DNA of 64,000 nt, taken from assembly GCF_005747095.1 (NCBI RefSeq), contig NZ_SWLG01000001.1, positions 310,001 to 374,000 on the forward strand, given 5' to 3'. Position 1 is the stretch's first letter, and each line of letters starts with the position of its first letter. The DNA is from Exobacillus caeni (lineage in GTDB: Bacteria; Bacillota; Bacilli; Bacillales; Guptibacillaceae). Position numbers and translations under genes: made by a program. Below the pieces are notes generated by a model. It made no database searches. It was not told the DNA's origin and saw only the letters and a program-made list of their open reading frames with translations. Of the stretch, positions 17,737 through 27,040 are shown piece by piece.

Positions 17737-17923
17737 GTTGAAAGTAAAGTTGTTTGACGAAGAAAACGAAAATGATCTTGAGGAAGCAATCAATCAATTT
17801 TTCGAAACCATAGATGAACATCAACTGATCGATATTAAATACCAGGTTGCTCTTGCAGAAGATTCTCTTGATGAGGAATATATGGTGTATTGTTATTCTG
17901 CGATGATCATTTATCGCCTCTAA
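17735..17923 (+). CDS. cse60: Sporulation protein Cse60
   Basis: A 62-aa protein beginning with TTG (or TTG one codon later, 17738), 6-9 nt after AGGAGGTG. The pattern VKLFDEENENDLEEAINQF, IDIKYQVALAED and a C-terminal YCYSAMIIYR matches the short Cse60 family, which B. subtilis expresses in the mother cell under sigma-E. Its molecular role is unknown. The Shine-Dalgarno lies in the 3' arm of the upstream terminator, an arrangement expected to prevent translation from read-through RNA. I could not find a convincing sigma-E promoter upstream. Confidence 0.78.
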   Translation: MLKVKLFDEENENDLEEAINQFFETIDEHQLIDIKYQVALAEDSLDEEYMVYCYSAMIIYRL

Positions 17924-18058
17924 AGCGAATAAAGATTAATTGGCTGCCTTAAACATATAAGCAATTTGACTGTTAACAGTTTAGTAAAAAAGCAGGTTTG
18001 GATTCATGCTTATCCATGTTTAGATAGAATCATATTAGATTACGGGGGAATTTGAAGC

Positions 18059-19222
18059 GTGCGCAAAGTTATTTTTTCGGCAGGATTATTAAGTTTTTTA
18101 CTCGTCCTTTCCTTTTTCCTTTTTAGCTATTTGGATCACAGCTTAACGGTTAGTGAGAATACAAGTTACCAAACAACAGATTCAGTCAAGCCTAAAACAG
18201 TTCCAGAAGAAAGGGATGATCAACCGGACACTGACCTGCATGTACAAATAAAAGAGAGCGAAAAACAAGTGCTTGATTCTGCTACAGAACCGATCGAATT
18301 GGCATTTGCTGGAGATGTGATCTTAGAAGCATCCGGAAAAACAGCTGTACAAAAATATGGGATTGATTATCCATTCGAACAGATAAAGGGCGATATCATT
18401 GGGGCTGACTATGCTGTAGTTAATCTTGAAACCCCAATCACAGGTCGTACTTTGCCCTTTCCAAAGGAATTTAATTTTAAATCTGGCCAGGAATTGCTGA
18501 CAGGGTTAACGAATGCCGGTTTTGATATGGTAACTCTCGCTAACAATCATACGATGGATTACGGTGAACAGGGGCTTATCGATACATTAAAAAATTTAAA
18601 TGATAAGAAGATCCCTTATATCGGAGCGGGATTAAACGAAGAAGAAGCTTTCTCTTCCAAAACGGTCGAAATCAAAGGAAGAAAAATAGGGTTCATTGGT
18701 TTTTCACGTGTCCTACCCGATGTCTCTTGGTATGCGGGAAAAGAAAAACCAGGTATAGCAAGCGGTTATCAGCTCGATAGAATGGTAGAAATAGTGAAAG
18801 AAGCAAAAGAGGAAGCAGATTGTTTATTTGTTTATATTCATTGGGGGAAGGAAAGGCATTCCATTCCAGAACAATACCAACTAGAATATGCAAAGGCTCT
18901 GGTTGATGCTGGTGCAGATGGTATTATTGGTTCTCATCCTCATGTTTTACAGGGTTTTCAGTTTTATAAAAATAAGCCCATCGCATATTCGCTTGGGAAC
19001 TTTTTATTTCCCGATCATGTAAACGGAAAGACGGCAGAGAGCGGGATTTTAAAGCTTACAATTAATGGAGAGGATATTGCGATGCGATTTATACCGTGTA
19101 TGATAAAAAATGACCAGATCGTAAAGCTCGATAACAAACAGGGGGAATCGCTTCTTAATGATCTTGTAAACATCTCCTATAACATCGAGCGGGAAAATTT
19201 AACCTTTAAAAGCACTGAGTAG
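18059..19222 (+). CDS. CapA/PgsA-family membrane-anchored metallophosphatase-like protein
   Basis: A 387-aa protein with an N-terminal membrane anchor (about residues 5-25, VIFSAGLLSFLLVLSFFLF) and a polar linker of about 60 residues. The extracellular CapA domain shows the calcineurin-type metal motifs AGDVILE, NLETPITG, LANNHTMDYG, HWGKE, GSHPHVLQG and YSLGNFLF. Homologues take part in poly-gamma-glutamate capsule synthesis, but no capBC genes are near. The start is GTG at 18059 with GGGGGAA 8 nt before it. It has its own terminator and precedes the ATP-grasp operon. Confidence 0.88.
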   Translation: MRKVIFSAGLLSFLLVLSFFLFSYLDHSLTVSENTSYQTTDSVKPKTVPEERDDQPDTDLHVQIKESEKQVLDSATEPIELAFAGDVILEASGKTAVQKYGIDYPFEQIKGDIIGADYAVVNLETPITGRTLPFPKEFNFKSGQELLTGLTNAGFDMVTLANNHTMDYGEQGLIDTLKNLNDKKIPYIGAGLNEEEAFSSKTVEIKGRKIGFIGFSRVLPDVSWYAGKEKPGIASGYQLDRMVEIVKEAKEEADCLFVYIHWGKERHSIPEQYQLEYAKALVDAGADGIIGSHPHVLQGFQFYKNKPIAYSLGNFLFPDHVNGKTAESGILKLTINGEDIAMRFIPCMIKNDQIVKLDNKQGESLLNDLVNISYNIERENLTFKSTE

Positions 19223-19252
19223 GCACCCTTTATCGGGGGTGCTTTCTTTTTG
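19223..19252 (+). terminator. Terminator after the CapA-like gene
   Basis: GCACCC (19223-19228) and GGGTGC (19237-19242) form the stem, followed by TTTCTTTTTG. It separates the CapA-like gene from the ATP-grasp operon. Confidence 0.85.
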
Positions 19253-19407
19253 CTTAATTCTACATAAAAAGCTGTTTTTATTAGTTATTTTCATTAAAAG
19301 TATTGGAAAAAGCAGGAATAGATGAAAAAATGGCGAAATATTATAACAAAATAATTGAACAAAAGCCAAGTACATCCGGTTTTGTAAAAACAGAGGAGGA
19401 GAAGGTA

Positions 19408-20880
19408 TTGTTTGATTTATATAAGTTAAACAGCTCTTATGATGAGATGATCGACAAGAACAAGCAGCCAAGAACACATTGCTATCCCATGTATGACAGA
19501 CTATTGAAGATGTCTCCGGAAGAAATGGAAAAGAGGCATGCTTTTGCCCACGGTGATTTCCTGAGGCAGGGAATCACATTCACCGTATACAATGATAATA
19601 AAGGGACAGAACGTACAATGCCGTTTGACTTTGTGCCGAAAGTTATTCCGCAAAAAGAGTGGCATCAGATTGAAAAGGGGCTCATTCAACGGTTTGAAGC
19701 ATTGAACATGTTTCTGGACGATGTTTATCATGATCAAAAAATTTTAAAAGATAAAGTTATACCGAGAGACCTCATCGTAAACTGCCCACATTTTTTTCAC
19801 CAGGTAGCCCATATTGATGTTCCTGCAAGACAACATATCTTTATGGCTGGGATTGACTTGATTCGGGATGAAAAAGGAGAATACCGTGTTCTGGAAGATA
19901 ATCTTCGCAACCCTTCTGGACTTTCTTATGTTTTTCAAAACCGCTATGTAATGCGAAAAGTATATCCGGAGTTATTTTATGATTATTCCGTTCAGTCGCT
20001 GGAAAACCAATTTTCCAAAATACATGCTTCCATGTCGTATCTTGCCCCTCATCAGAACCCTGATCCAACTATTGTGCTATTAACGCCCGGCGTCTTCAAT
20101 TCAGCATATTACGACCATTCTTTTATTGCACAGCGTTCCGGTATAGAGCTTGTTGAAGGAAGGGACCTAGTCGTTCAGAACAGGTCTGTTTATATGAAAA
20201 CATCAAGAGGATTAAAGAAAGTGGATGTGATTTATAGAAGGATTGATGACGAATTTCTTGATCCGCTTGAATTCAGGGAAGATTCCTTACTTGGCGTTCC
20301 AGGTTTAGTCGATGCATACAGAGCTGGAAATGTCTCTATATTGAATGGAATCGGTAACGGAGTAGCAGATGATAAAGCGGTCTATCATTATGTTCCTGAT
20401 ATGATTCGCTATTATCTGGGGGAAGAACCACTGGTAAAGAATGTCGATACGTATCTATGCCGTGATGAGGAACAACGGGCTTATGTGCTTGAACATCTTG
20501 ATGAACTGGTTGTAAAAGCCACAAACGCTTCAGGCGGGTACGGCATGCTGATTGGCCCCCATGCTACTGGAGAAGAGATCGAAAAATTCCGGGAACAGAT
20601 CCAAATAAACCCTTCAGAATATATAGCACAGCCGACAATTAACTTGTCATCCCTGCCGGCTTATAAAGGCGACAGATTCGCAGCGTGCCATGTCGATTTG
20701 AGAGTTTTTATATTTGGAGGAGAAACTCCGACTGTCTTCCCAGGGGGTCTTACTAGAGTCGCACTAAAAGAAGGGTCGCTAGTAGTTAATTCTTCTCAAG
20801 GTGGGGGAGCAAAAGATACATGGGTGCTTCAAGATGAAGAGGTAGACCATCAAGAGGAAGGAGAGCAGAGCCATGCTTAG
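19408..20880 (+). CDS. Circularly permuted ATP-grasp protein (DUF404/DUF407)
   Basis: A 490-aa member of the circularly permuted ATP-grasp family (COG2308), predicted amide- or peptide-bond-forming ligases whose substrates are unknown. Typical stretches are GDFLRQGITFTVY, YRVLEDNLRNPSGLSYVFQNR (core EDNLRNPSGLSY), VDVIYRRIDDEFLDPLEF, NGIGNGVADDKAVY and KATNASGGYGM. The frame opens with TTG at 19303, without a ribosome-binding site. AGGAGG 8 nt before the TTG at 19408 gives a start (FDLYKLNSSYDEM) like other members. The stop overlaps the alpha-E gene by 8 nt, so the two are coupled. The family is clear and the reaction is not known. Confidence 0.92.
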   Translation: MFDLYKLNSSYDEMIDKNKQPRTHCYPMYDRLLKMSPEEMEKRHAFAHGDFLRQGITFTVYNDNKGTERTMPFDFVPKVIPQKEWHQIEKGLIQRFEALNMFLDDVYHDQKILKDKVIPRDLIVNCPHFFHQVAHIDVPARQHIFMAGIDLIRDEKGEYRVLEDNLRNPSGLSYVFQNRYVMRKVYPELFYDYSVQSLENQFSKIHASMSYLAPHQNPDPTIVLLTPGVFNSAYYDHSFIAQRSGIELVEGRDLVVQNRSVYMKTSRGLKKVDVIYRRIDDEFLDPLEFREDSLLGVPGLVDAYRAGNVSILNGIGNGVADDKAVYHYVPDMIRYYLGEEPLVKNVDTYLCRDEEQRAYVLEHLDELVVKATNASGGYGMLIGPHATGEEIEKFREQIQINPSEYIAQPTINLSSLPAYKGDRFAACHVDLRVFIFGGETPTVFPGGLTRVALKEGSLVVNSSQGGGAKDTWVLQDEEVDHQEEGEQSHA

Positions 20881-21838
20881 TCGTGTTGCTGATTCATTAT
20901 TCTGGATGGCGCGTAATGTGGAACGGGCTGACAATAATGCAAGGCTTATCGCGGTAAAGTTGATCAGCCAACTTGAGAATGCTAATCACCAGGAGGAGCT
21001 GGAAGACAATTGGGAAGAATTGATCCAAATAAGCGGGTACCAGTCACAATACAGTCAGCAATATGAAAAAATCACGGATCGAAATGTAATCGAATTTTTA
21101 TTTTTCTCCTCGAAGAACCCAAACAGCGTTTTTACCGGAATAACGATTGCAAGGGAAAATGCAAAAGCTGTACGGGAAATTATACCTCAGGAATTATGGG
21201 AAATGCTTAACAGCTTCTATTTAGAAATTAAAGAATGCTCGGAGTCTTCCTGGGAAATCGAAAAGGTAAATGACTATTGTGAGCTGGTGAAAAACCGTTC
21301 GCTTTTATTCCAGGGGATTGTGGAAGCAACACTGCAGCGAGGCGATGCTTATTTGTTCATGGAAATGGGCAAGTATATTGAACGGGCAGAAAAAACATCT
21401 AGAATACTGGATGTGTTCTTTCATAAAAATTTAGAGAGTTACAAAAATGTTGAGATTGTAACTTACCATCACTGGTGGTCTGTCCTTCAGTCTGTGAGCG
21501 GCCACGAGGCTTACATTAAAACTTACCGTCCGTTGATCAACGATCAGAACGTTGCGGAGTTCCTGATTTTTAATCCTTCTTTTCCAAGGTCAATGTACTT
21601 TTGCATCCAGAAGGTAAAAGGGGCGTTTGAAATGATAGAAGACCATCATGTCGAACATTATTCAAAATCGCTGTTCGAAGCACTTGAATATCTGGAAAAT
21701 GATTTAACTGACTATACGATCGAGGAGGTTATCGCTCACGGTCCGCATTCTTTTCTTCAAAGCTTTCAGAACAGATGCAATAAAATTGGCCAATTAATCG
21801 CTAAAACTTATTACCTGGGGGAAGTTACCGTCACATGA
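20873..21838 (+). CDS. Alpha-E domain protein (DUF403)
   Basis: A 321-aa all-helical protein of the alpha-E family (COG2307). The N-terminus MLSRVADSLFWMARNVERAD is the hallmark, and MGKYIERAEKTSRILDVFF (core GKYIERAEKTSR) repeats the pattern in the middle. No known catalytic motif is visible; in many genomes the gene accompanies the permuted ATP-grasp gene and may be a structural or substrate-carrying partner. It overlaps the ATP-grasp gene by 8 nt and the transglutaminase-like gene by 4 nt (ATGA). Shine-Dalgarno GGAAGGAG precedes the ATG. Confidence 0.92.
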   Translation: MLSRVADSLFWMARNVERADNNARLIAVKLISQLENANHQEELEDNWEELIQISGYQSQYSQQYEKITDRNVIEFLFFSSKNPNSVFTGITIARENAKAVREIIPQELWEMLNSFYLEIKECSESSWEIEKVNDYCELVKNRSLLFQGIVEATLQRGDAYLFMEMGKYIERAEKTSRILDVFFHKNLESYKNVEIVTYHHWWSVLQSVSGHEAYIKTYRPLINDQNVAEFLIFNPSFPRSMYFCIQKVKGAFEMIEDHHVEHYSKSLFEALEYLENDLTDYTIEEVIAHGPHSFLQSFQNRCNKIGQLIAKTYYLGEVTVT

Positions 21839-22692
21839 AATTCGAAGTCAGTCAAACAAACCACTATGATTATAGTTTGCCAGTAAAGCAGAGCATCAAT
21901 CAGTTTAAATTGAAGCCGATCGATGAAGGGAAACAGCGCTGCCTTTCATATACGGCTACAATAGATCCTCCCAGTGAAACGTTTATCCACCGGGATTATT
22001 GGGGCAACGCAGTTGAAACGTTTTACCTCTGGGAGGAACATGACTTTCTAACGATTGATACAAATTCAATAGTAGAAATTACACCGCTGGAAGGCATTGA
22101 TGAGTTTACTCTATCTGAAGAACAAAAAATGGCTTTTCAAACTTTCGATTTTAGACAGGAATATGCCGAATTTTTAACGGGAACGGACTATACACATCTT
22201 CCAGATGAAATTCTTCATGAAGCCACGGATGAGCTCTGGCAAAATTCGAGAGACCCGTATGAATTTGTTAAAATGCTTAATGCTTATTTATATGAGAAAT
22301 TATCATACCGATCAGGTGCTACTACTGTTAAGACTACGGCACAGGAAGTTTTTGAAAAGAGGGAAGGGGTATGCCAGGATTATACCCATCTTATGCTGGC
22401 GCTTTGCCGCTATAGGGGCATTCCAGCAAGGTATGTCAGCGGTTATATTTATATTGGCGAAAACTCCGCTTTGAGAGGAGATGCAGCAACACATGCCTGG
22501 GTTGAAGTGAAGATGCCCGGTTGGCCGTGGATAGGTATTGACCCAACGAATAACATCATTGTAAAAGACCAGCATATAAAAGTAGCTGTCGGAAGAGACT
22601 ACAGGGATATTGTACCTTTAAAAGGTGTCTATATCGGCGGCGACCAGACACTTGCTGTAAGTGTCAGCGTTAAAAAATCCGAAGAAAGTTGA
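21835..22692 (+). CDS. Transglutaminase-like cysteine protease-fold protein
   Basis: A 285-aa protein with an N-terminal beta-sandwich domain (the bacterial transglutaminase-like N-terminal region, about residues 1-90) and a transglutaminase/protease core. The catalytic triad is readable as C180 (REGVCQDYTH), H220 (THAWVEV) and D236 (GIDPTNN). No signal peptide is seen, so it should be cytosolic like its partners. It is the last gene of the overlapping trio and is followed by a terminator. In this context it may cleave or transfer the amide or peptide linkage made by the ATP-grasp protein; this is inference. Confidence 0.92.
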   Translation: MKFEVSQTNHYDYSLPVKQSINQFKLKPIDEGKQRCLSYTATIDPPSETFIHRDYWGNAVETFYLWEEHDFLTIDTNSIVEITPLEGIDEFTLSEEQKMAFQTFDFRQEYAEFLTGTDYTHLPDEILHEATDELWQNSRDPYEFVKMLNAYLYEKLSYRSGATTVKTTAQEVFEKREGVCQDYTHLMLALCRYRGIPARYVSGYIYIGENSALRGDAATHAWVEVKMPGWPWIGIDPTNNIIVKDQHIKVAVGRDYRDIVPLKGVYIGGDQTLAVSVSVKKSEES

Positions 22693-22761
22693 TTTGGGAA
22701 GAATGCAGCCCTCAAAAGATTAACTGTCTGGCATGCACACCCTTATATACTTGAGGAATGG

Positions 22762-22795
22762 AAACCCGGTCTCTTAATGGAGGTCGGGTTTTATA
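22762..22795 (+). terminator. Terminator of the ATP-grasp/alpha-E/transglutaminase operon
   Basis: AAACCCG (22762-22768) and CGGGTTT (22785-22791) with further pairs GTCTC/GAGGT inside; a short T-run follows. Confidence 0.75.
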
Positions 22796-22916
22796 AATTT
22801 TCTGGTAATTAATGCAATGTTCCTCTGTCGGTTCTTGAAAAAAGAAATCTATTATCCTGTCCATTATGCTATAATCAACAGAGGAAAATTTTTCTTGTAG
22901 ATTTGAGGTGGAGTTT

Positions 22917-23537
22917 GTGAAAGCAGAGCTTATTAAATCGTTGATCGAATTGCAAGCACTGAAACAAATAAATTTTCAAAATGCGCCAACAACATCAATC
23001 GATCCGGGAAGTACCGATTCTTTTGCAATGCTGTTAAGCCAGCAGCTTGAACAGTTTCAACAAATGGATCTGATGCAACAACAGAATGGAACGGTTTCTA
23101 ATGCTTCATCTTCCTATCAAGTGTCATTTCATCCCTCAGTAGCAGAAGAAACGATTTCTCATGGGGAAATTGACGGATACATATATGAGGCAGCACAGAA
23201 GTATGGAGTTGATCCGGGATTGATCCGTTCTGTTATTCAGAGGGAATCTAACTTTAATCCTGGCAGCAAAAGCTCTAAAGGAGCAATGGGCTTGATGCAG
23301 CTTATGCCTCAAACCGCCAGAGGGCTGGGTGTTCAGGATCCATTGGATCCAAAACAAAACATTGACGGCGGCACAAAATATCTCCGCCAGATGCTTGACC
23401 GTTATGACGGAAATACTATGCTAGCGCTCGCCGCTTATAATGCAGGACCTGGAAATGTCGATAAATATAACGGCGTTCCTCCTTTTAAAGAAACACAAAA
23501 TTATGTCCGCCATGTACTTGAAACCTACCAGGCATAG
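22917..23537 (+). CDS. Lytic transglycosylase (SLT domain, CwlQ/YjbJ-like)
   Basis: A 206-aa protein with a goose-type/SLT lysozyme domain in its C-terminal half. The catalytic glutamate is E110 in QRESNFNP. Further signatures are [28 protein letters not shown] and [13 protein letters not shown]. It cleaves peptidoglycan between MurNAc and GlcNAc. The N-terminal 80 residues are polar and glutamine-rich, and no typical signal peptide is visible. GAGGTGG lies 5 nt before the GTG at 22917, better than the GTG at 22908. It is similar to B. subtilis YjbJ (CwlQ), but I have not tested orthology. Confidence 0.88.
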   Translation: MKAELIKSLIELQALKQINFQNAPTTSIDPGSTDSFAMLLSQQLEQFQQMDLMQQQNGTVSNASSSYQVSFHPSVAEETISHGEIDGYIYEAAQKYGVDPGLIRSVIQRESNFNPGSKSSKGAMGLMQLMPQTARGLGVQDPLDPKQNIDGGTKYLRQMLDRYDGNTMLALAAYNAGPGNVDKYNGVPPFKETQNYVRHVLETYQA

Positions 23538-23574
23538 AGAAAACTTGCCGATTGGAAATTTTATATCGTATGAC

Positions 23575-23690
23575 TTTTTCGCATGCTTTGTTGCTTAATA
23601 AGCTTCACATTAGAGATGAACTGTGACGCAATTGCAGCATTGATTTTTTCCACTCCGTGCAGTCGCTTTCCGCGACAGACTTAAAATGCG
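23575..23690 (+). repeat. Interspersed repeat family B, copy 1
   Basis: From TTCGCATG through ATAAGCTTCACATTAGAG, GCAATTGCAGCATTGATTT and CCACTCCG to CGCTTTCCGCG, this gap matches 54511-54605 closely over about 95 bp. The end resembles the CGCTTTCCGCGGGC core that I recall as a common intergenic repeat in Bacillaceae. Confidence 0.7.
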
Positions 23691-23720
23691 GTGTGGGTTC
23701 TGCAAATCCTATAGTACTAG

Positions 23721-23750
23721 AGAAGCCAGCAACATATGTTGCTGGCTTCT
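23721..23750 (-). terminator. Perfect 30-bp palindrome at the end of ytfP
   Basis: AGAAGCCAGCAACAT and its exact complement meet at the centre, giving a 15-bp stem with essentially no loop (or a 13-bp stem with a TATA-type loop). The ytfP stop codon overlaps its edge. No T-run follows on either strand, so termination is plausible but not certain. Confidence 0.6.
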
Positions 23751-25008
23751 AATGTCTGGTTGCCGCATTTTTCCCTGCTGTAAAGCCGGTAACAAAGGCA
23801 GCTGTGATGTTATATCCACCGGTATATCCATGAATGTCAAGGACTTCTCCACAAAAATACAGGCCTTCCATGAGCTTCGATGCCATTTCTTTTGGATGTA
23901 TCTCTTTAAGTGATACTCCTCCTCCTGTGACAAAAGCTTTTTCGATTGATAAAGATCCGTTTATTTTTATTGTGAACTGCTTTAATTGTTTTGCAAGCTC
24001 TCTGATCTTTTCTTTTGGGAGATGATGAAAATTTGTGTCCGGTGACAGTGCGATCTGATCAAGTAAAAACAATAAATAACGTTCCGGAACAATTCCCTTC
24101 CAAACATTCTTCAATGCTTTGTTAGGCTCATCTTTTGCAAGCCTGGCCAATTGTTGAAACACTTCTTCTTCATTTTGGTCGGGCAGGCTGTCGATTCGTA
24201 ACGGTATATACTGTGCATCATATTTTTTCAATGCTTTAACAGCGTATTGGCTGCAGCGCAGTACAGCAGGCCCAGAAAGGCCAAAGTGGGTGAAAATCAA
24301 ATCCCAGCGATGTGTCTTGATCGCTTTTCCTTTTGGATTTAAGACGGTAAGCGCTACATCCCTGAGAGAGAGGCCCTGCAGCGTTTTTTGTTTGATAAAA
24401 GTTTCTTCTGAAGTTAAGGGGACTTCTGTTGGGTACAAATCTGTAATCGTATGTCCGGCTTTTTCTGCCCATGCATACCCGTCACCTGTTGAACCTGTAT
24501 GGGGGACAGATTTTCCACCAACAGCAATTATGACATTGCCGGCATAGATTTCTTCTTTCGTTTGCAACCGAATCCCCTTCACGGCTCCCTTATCATAGAG
24601 TACTGTTTCGACTGGAGTATTGACCTTTATTTCTACCCCCAGCTCTTCTACTTCGTTTAACAGCGCATTCACTACATCTTTCGCGCTATTAGAAACAGGG
24701 AACATCCGGCCGTGATCCTCTTCTTTTAGCTGGATACCAAGCCCTTCAAAAAAGTCGATGATATCCTCATTATTAAAAACAGAAAATGCGCTGAATAGAA
24801 AGCGTCCATTTCCTGGAATAAATTTAATCAGTTCTTCTAGCGGCAGCCTGTTTGTCACGTTGCACCTGCCACCTCCTGAAATCGCAAGTTTCCTTCCAAG
24901 TTTGCTCCCCTTATCGACTAAAAGCACGGAAGCACCGTGTTTTGCAGCGGCTACTGAAGCCATCAAACCTGATGGCCCGCCGCCGATTACGATTACATCA
25001 TAGTTCAT
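23749..25008 (-). CDS. ytfP: FAD-dependent oxidoreductase YtfP (HI0933/BaiN family)
   Basis: A 419-aa flavoprotein of the HI0933/YhiN/BaiN family. The N-terminal FAD-binding fold is [22 protein letters not shown] (core [10 protein letters not shown]), followed by [16 protein letters not shown], the hallmark of the family. The C-terminus [23 protein letters not shown] (core [16 protein letters not shown]) contacts FAD. Its substrate is not known. B. subtilis YtfP lies next to ytgP in the same way. It diverges from murJ, with a 354-nt gap between the two starts. Confidence 0.92.
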   Translation of the reverse strand: MNYDVIVIGGGPSGLMASVAAAKHGASVLLVDKGSKLGRKLAISGGGRCNVTNRLPLEELIKFIPGNGRFLFSAFSVFNNEDIIDFFEGLGIQLKEEDHGRMFPVSNSAKDVVNALLNEVEELGVEIKVNTPVETVLYDKGAVKGIRLQTKEEIYAGNVIIAVGGKSVPHTGSTGDGYAWAEKAGHTITDLYPTEVPLTSEETFIKQKTLQGLSLRDVALTVLNPKGKAIKTHRWDLIFTHFGLSGPAVLRCSQYAVKALKKYDAQYIPLRIDSLPDQNEEEVFQQLARLAKDEPNKALKNVWKGIVPERYLLFLLDQIALSPDTNFHHLPKEKIRELAKQLKQFTIKINGSLSIEKAFVTGGGVSLKEIHPKEMASKLMEGLYFCGEVLDIHGYTGGYNITAAFVTGFTAGKNAATRH

Positions 25009-25362
25009 CTTGGCACCTCTTTCATTTTGCTCTTTTCAAAACGAGTTTTTTTAATTGAAATTAATACTAAGCAGTTGGTGGAAGCCTGCGGAAAGAGGAA
25101 ATTGATCACTTTCCTCTTACGAAAACAGCTTTCATTGTTTAACGCTCCATACAAAATTATCACAGTAAAATAAAAAAAGGAATAAATGCTGCTGTTATAG
25201 ATTATTTCCATTTGTTGTTCAGCTATAAATAGCTTAAAATGGTAGAGTGCTATTTTATACAAAAATCGACATACACGATAGAAAAATAGGGTATTGAAGT
25301 CTTTAGTAGAAATTCAAGTTATCTATATTAAGTTTTATTTTGTACTGGGAGTTGGACGAATT
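25009..25362. other. Divergent intergenic region between ytfP and murJ
   Basis: No gene is supported here. A perfect inverted repeat AAGAGGAAA (25093-25101) and TTTCCTCTT (25110-25118) lies in the middle, preceded by GCCTGCGGAAAG, which looks like a worn piece of the CGCTTTCCGCGGGC repeat. The rest is AT-rich and must hold the two divergent promoters, but I could not assign clear -35/-10 pairs. Confidence 0.5.
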
Positions 25363-27006
25363 ATGTCAGATTCACGATTGGTCAGGGGAACATTATTGTT
25401 AACCTCGGCAACTTTGATTTCTAGAATATTAGGTTTGGTTTATTTCTTTCCATTTTTATGGCTTGTTGGAAAACAGGGGGCAGCACTTTATCAGTACGCC
25501 TATACCCCTTATACGATATTATTGAGCATTTCCACTATGGGAGTACCATTAGCTGTATCAAAATTTGTGTCCAAGTATAACGCCCTGGGCGATTATCATA
25601 CCGGGAGAAGGTTGTTTAAATCAGGGCTGCTGTTAATGTCTCTCACCGGGCTGGTAGCATTTTTAGCATTGTTTTCCTTTGCTGGGCCTATTGCTAAGCT
25701 TATTATTGATAACAAAGCAACGACCGGTAACACGCTTGCGGATGTTACCATGGTTATCCGAGTAGTAAGTACAGCGTTAGTTATTGTACCGAGCATGAGC
25801 CTGATCAGGGGGTATTTCCAGGGATTCCAATCGATGGGTCCCACAGCGGTATCCCAGCTGGTTGAACAAATAGTCCGGATTGTGTTTATACTTGCTGGAA
25901 GTTTTATCGTAATTAAGGTCCTAAAGGATGAAATTGCAGTTGCTTCTGGAGTAGCGACGTTTGGAGCTTTTATTGGGGCGCTTGGAGGGCTTGCCGTTCT
26001 GGTCTGGTACTGGAAAAAAAGGAAAGCCCATCTTGATGAACAGCTTGAACAAAGCACTGTCGACCATCAAATCCCTTTAAAGGACATGTATAAGGAACTG
26101 ATTGCATATGCCGTTCCGTTTGTTGTTGTTGGATTAGCGATTCCGATTTACCTTCAAATCGATACTTTTACAATAAATAATGCCTTAAGGGACATCGGAT
26201 ATGAATTGGAAGATGCCGAGGCTGTCTATGCTATTTTGACAGCCCATTCCCATAAATTAATTATGATTCCTGTTTCACTTGCTACTGCTATGGCATTAAC
26301 TTTAATTCCAACAATTACTAATTCATATACTAGTGGGGATAACGATGAACTTCATGGCCAAATCACACAAACCTTTCAGCTGCTTTTATTCTTAACCTTG
26401 CCTGCTGCGATCGGTTTGTCCGTTTTGGCGGCTCCTGCTTTTGGTTCGTTATATGGATTGGATGATATTGAACTTGGAAGTAGAATCTTGCGATGGTATG
26501 CGCCTACTGCTATATTTTTTGCACTATTTTCTGTGACAGCAGCGATATTGCAGGGGATAAACAAACAAAAGTTTGCAGTTATCAGTCTTTTAGTAGGTGT
26601 GGTGTTAAAAGGATCACTAACTTATTTCTTTATTGTAAATTATGAAGAACTGGGACCGATTTTAACGACGGATATAGGCTACCTTGCATCCGTAATAATT
26701 AATCTATATATTATTAAAAAGTATTCTGGTTATTCATATGGGTATATTGCGAAGCGAGCTCTTTTGATCGGCATATTCGTTATTGCGATGGCAATTTCCG
26801 TCTGGCTTGTCAGAATGCCGATCGAAGCATTTATTGCTGGAGGATACAACAAGGGTGGAAGCTATCTGCAGGCAATTCTTTCGTTGATCGCTGGAGTAGT
26901 GACTGGAGGGGCGGTATATTTGTGGTTAAGCTATCGATCCCATCTTGCCGGACAAATACTCGGAAATCGTTTCAAATTCTTAAAACGTAAGAAGAATGCA
27001 ATTTAA
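25363..27006 (+). CDS. murJ: Lipid II flippase MurJ (YtgP)
   Basis: A 547-aa MOP-superfamily exporter with about 14 membrane helices. It begins MSDSRLVRGTLLLTSATLISRILGL, the start of the YtgP/MurJ group (quoted core LLTSATLISRILGL). RGYFQGFQSMGPTAVSQLVEQ (core GYFQGFQSMGPTA) is a typical conserved loop. In B. subtilis YtgP flips lipid II across the membrane, redundantly with Amj. The frame opens 23 codons earlier without a ribosome-binding site; the ATG at 25363 has GGGAG 12 nt before it. It is closed by a bidirectional terminator. Confidence 0.92.
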   Translation: MSDSRLVRGTLLLTSATLISRILGLVYFFPFLWLVGKQGAALYQYAYTPYTILLSISTMGVPLAVSKFVSKYNALGDYHTGRRLFKSGLLLMSLTGLVAFLALFSFAGPIAKLIIDNKATTGNTLADVTMVIRVVSTALVIVPSMSLIRGYFQGFQSMGPTAVSQLVEQIVRIVFILAGSFIVIKVLKDEIAVASGVATFGAFIGALGGLAVLVWYWKKRKAHLDEQLEQSTVDHQIPLKDMYKELIAYAVPFVVVGLAIPIYLQIDTFTINNALRDIGYELEDAEAVYAILTAHSHKLIMIPVSLATAMALTLIPTITNSYTSGDNDELHGQITQTFQLLLFLTLPAAIGLSVLAAPAFGSLYGLDDIELGSRILRWYAPTAIFFALFSVTAAILQGINKQKFAVISLLVGVVLKGSLTYFFIVNYEELGPILTTDIGYLASVIINLYIIKKYSGYSYGYIAKRALLIGIFVIAMAISVWLVRMPIEAFIAGGYNKGGSYLQAILSLIAGVVTGGAVYLWLSYRSHLAGQILGNRFKFLKRKKNAI

Positions 27007-27036
27007 AGAAGAAGGCCGAATTTCGGCCTTCTTCTT
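27006..27036. terminator. Bidirectional terminator between murJ and the PGGY-repeat gene
   Basis: A near-perfect 15-bp stem (GAAGAAGGCCGAA with its complement) immediately after the murJ stop; the convergent gene stops at 27041. Confidence 0.88.
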
Positions 27037-27040
27037 ATTG

